From: Bacteroidota bacterium
Lineage (GTDB): Bacteria > Bacteroidota > Bacteroidia > Sphingobacteriales > Sphingobacteriaceae
Assembly (NCBI GenBank): GCA_013288465.1
Contig: JABDBT010000003.1
Location: 1 to 23,145, forward strand
Direction of reading: 5' to 3'
DNA length: 23,145 nt
Of this stretch, positions 22,323 to 23,145 are shown one piece after another. How positions within the stretch are numbered: position 1 is the first letter of the stretch; each line of letters opens with the position of its first letter. Position numbers and translations under genes: made by a program. The notes beneath the pieces are model-generated. The model saw only the letters and a list, made by a program, of their open reading frames with translations. It was not told the origin of the DNA and ran no database searches.

Positions 22323-23012
22323 ATGAGCAGCACTACGAAACAAAAGATATTAATTGTTGATGACGAGCCTGATATCCTCGAACTTATTGAGTATAATTTA
22401 AAAAAGGAAGGCTACCAGGTGTTCCTGGCACGTAATGGGCAAGAGGCGGTAACTGAAGCTAAAAGATCATTACCCGACCTGATTGTATTGGACATTATGA
22501 TGCCCAAAATGGATGGTATTGAAGCCTGCCGCATTATGCGCACCATGCCCGAGTTTAAAAATACCTTTATGGTTTTTTTAACAGCCCGGAGCGAAGAATA
22601 CTCTGAAATTGCCGGTTTTAATGTAGGGGCGGACGATTATATAGCCAAACCAATTAAGCCACGCGCGCTGGTTAGCCGCATAAACGCCATATTGCGCAGA
22701 AATGCGCCTGCCGAGGATGTTGTGGATAACAAACTCGAAATTGGCGACCTGGTCATTGACCGTGAAGCCTACCTCGTATTTAAAAAAGGCGAAAAAGTAG
22801 TTTTGGCTAAAAAAGAGTTCGAATTGCTATATCTCCTGGCCTCAAAACCCGGTAAAGTTTATACCCGCGAGGTTATATTAAAAAATATATGGGAAGATTC
22901 TGTTGTGGTTACTAACCGCACTATTGATGTTCATATCCGTAAGCTCCGCGAAAAACTGGGCGATGACATAGTAGCTACTGTAAAAGGAGTAGGCTATAAG
23001 TTTGAAGGATAA
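22323..23012 (+). CDS. OmpR/PhoB-type two-component response regulator
   Basis: A 229-residue DNA-binding regulator. The receiver domain (about 8-122) has the acidic pair Asp13-Asp14 (IVDDEPD), the phospho-acceptor Asp57 (VLDIMMPKMDG), Thr87 (FLTAR) and Lys109 (DDYIAKPIKP). The winged-helix trans_reg_C domain (about 130-227) has LAKKEFELLYLLASKPGKVYTREVILKNIW and the recognition helix NRTIDVHIRKLREKL. The order and spacing are those of PhoB-like regulators. No histidine kinase is visible, but the window ends 130 bases later and the kinase gene may follow. Transcribed from its own promoter. Confidence 0.96.
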   Translation: MSSTTKQKILIVDDEPDILELIEYNLKKEGYQVFLARNGQEAVTEAKRSLPDLIVLDIMMPKMDGIEACRIMRTMPEFKNTFMVFLTARSEEYSEIAGFNVGADDYIAKPIKPRALVSRINAILRRNAPAEDVVDNKLEIGDLVIDREAYLVFKKGEKVVLAKKEFELLYLLASKPGKVYTREVILKNIWEDSVVVTNRTIDVHIRKLREKLGDDIVATVKGVGYKFEG

Positions 23013-23060
23013 CCCTTTATCCTGACTTTTAAGGTCATATTTTAAATAAATCTTAGCAAT

Positions 23061-23098
23061 AATCACAAAATTTGTAAAAAATTACATATTTTGTGATT
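23061..23098. other. 17-base-pair stem-loop downstream of the response regulator
   Basis: AATCACAAAATTTGTAA (23061-23077) pairs with 23082-23098 over 16 of 17 positions, with an AAAA loop. The arm is followed by a loose T-rich stretch (TATTGTTGCTTTT) rather than a tight T-run. It may act as a weak terminator of the regulator gene or as an operator for the next gene. Confidence 0.55.
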
Positions 23099-23145
23099 TA
23101 TTGTTGCTTTTAATTTCGGGCAGCAAATACGATCACCCATACCCC

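Noticed and set aside
1..23145. tRNA or rRNA genes
   Set aside because: No cloverleaf, CCA-type 3' end or rRNA motif was found on reading, though a covariance search was not run.

Overview
The window looks like chromosomal core DNA from a Bacteroidota member of the Sphingobacteriaceae, most like Mucilaginibacter or Pedobacter. That is my recognition of gene families and intergenic repeats, not a database result. The evidence is: Bacteroidota-type promoters (TTG-N19/20-TAnnTTTG), starts without Shine-Dalgarno sequences, DUF4251 and DUF4369/TlpA-type proteins, a dispersed gatB, and many short palindromic repeats between genes. No phage, plasmid, integrase, CRISPR array, tRNA or rRNA was seen.

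Layout. 1-918 (-): DPM1-type glycosyltransferase, cut by the window edge. 1002-1076: perfect nested palindrome (REPIN-like). 1082-2156 (-): ECF sigma factor and an overlapping four-helix membrane protein. 2192-2397: intergenic element with inverted ends. 2440-2967 (-): unknown helical protein. 3130-4500 (+): dicarboxylate/amino-acid:cation symporter with altered motifs. 4504-5012: four-helix-bundle (23S IVP/S23 family) gene framed by inverted AT-rich arms. 5017-5529 (+): membrane-anchored unknown. 5603-6417 (+): rplU-rpmA with a textbook promoter and terminator. 6517-7455 (-): secreted MORN-like/TonB-C protein. 7665-9551 (+): htpG. 9777-10295 (+): DUF4251 protein. 10454-11065 (-): PaiB-like flavin-binding protein. 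11195-13063 (-): LTA-synthase-type membrane sulfatase-fold enzyme. 13131-13775 (-): secreted unknown. 13842-15944 (-): ComEC/Rec2. 16185-16520 (-): MerR regulator, divergent from 16708-19422 (+) alaS. 19583-21052 (+): gatB. 21103-22227 (+): TlpA-like lipoprotein. 22323-23012 (+): OmpR/PhoB-type response regulator.

Most genes are housekeeping (translation: rplU, rpmA, alaS, gatB; folding: htpG; envelope: glycosyltransferase, LTA-synthase-like, TlpA-like; signalling: sigma factor, MerR, response regulator). They are mostly separate transcription units. Clear operons are sigma factor + membrane protein and rplU-rpmA.

The least explained content is intergenic. There are two kinds of repeat. One is GC-rich hairpin modules built on CCCTCT...AGAGGG plus a GGGGTGnGT block (2192-2397, 9571-9636, 10331-10440, 16011-16120). 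The other is pairs of inverted arms made of iterated 7-8-mers, of three unrelated sequences but one architecture (2977-3068, 11076-11185, 16544-16684). A fourth such pair surrounds the four-helix-bundle gene. The shared architecture suggests a family of small elements, with the four-helix-bundle gene as a possible autonomous member. This is the best candidate here for an undescribed system, and it is an inference from one window.
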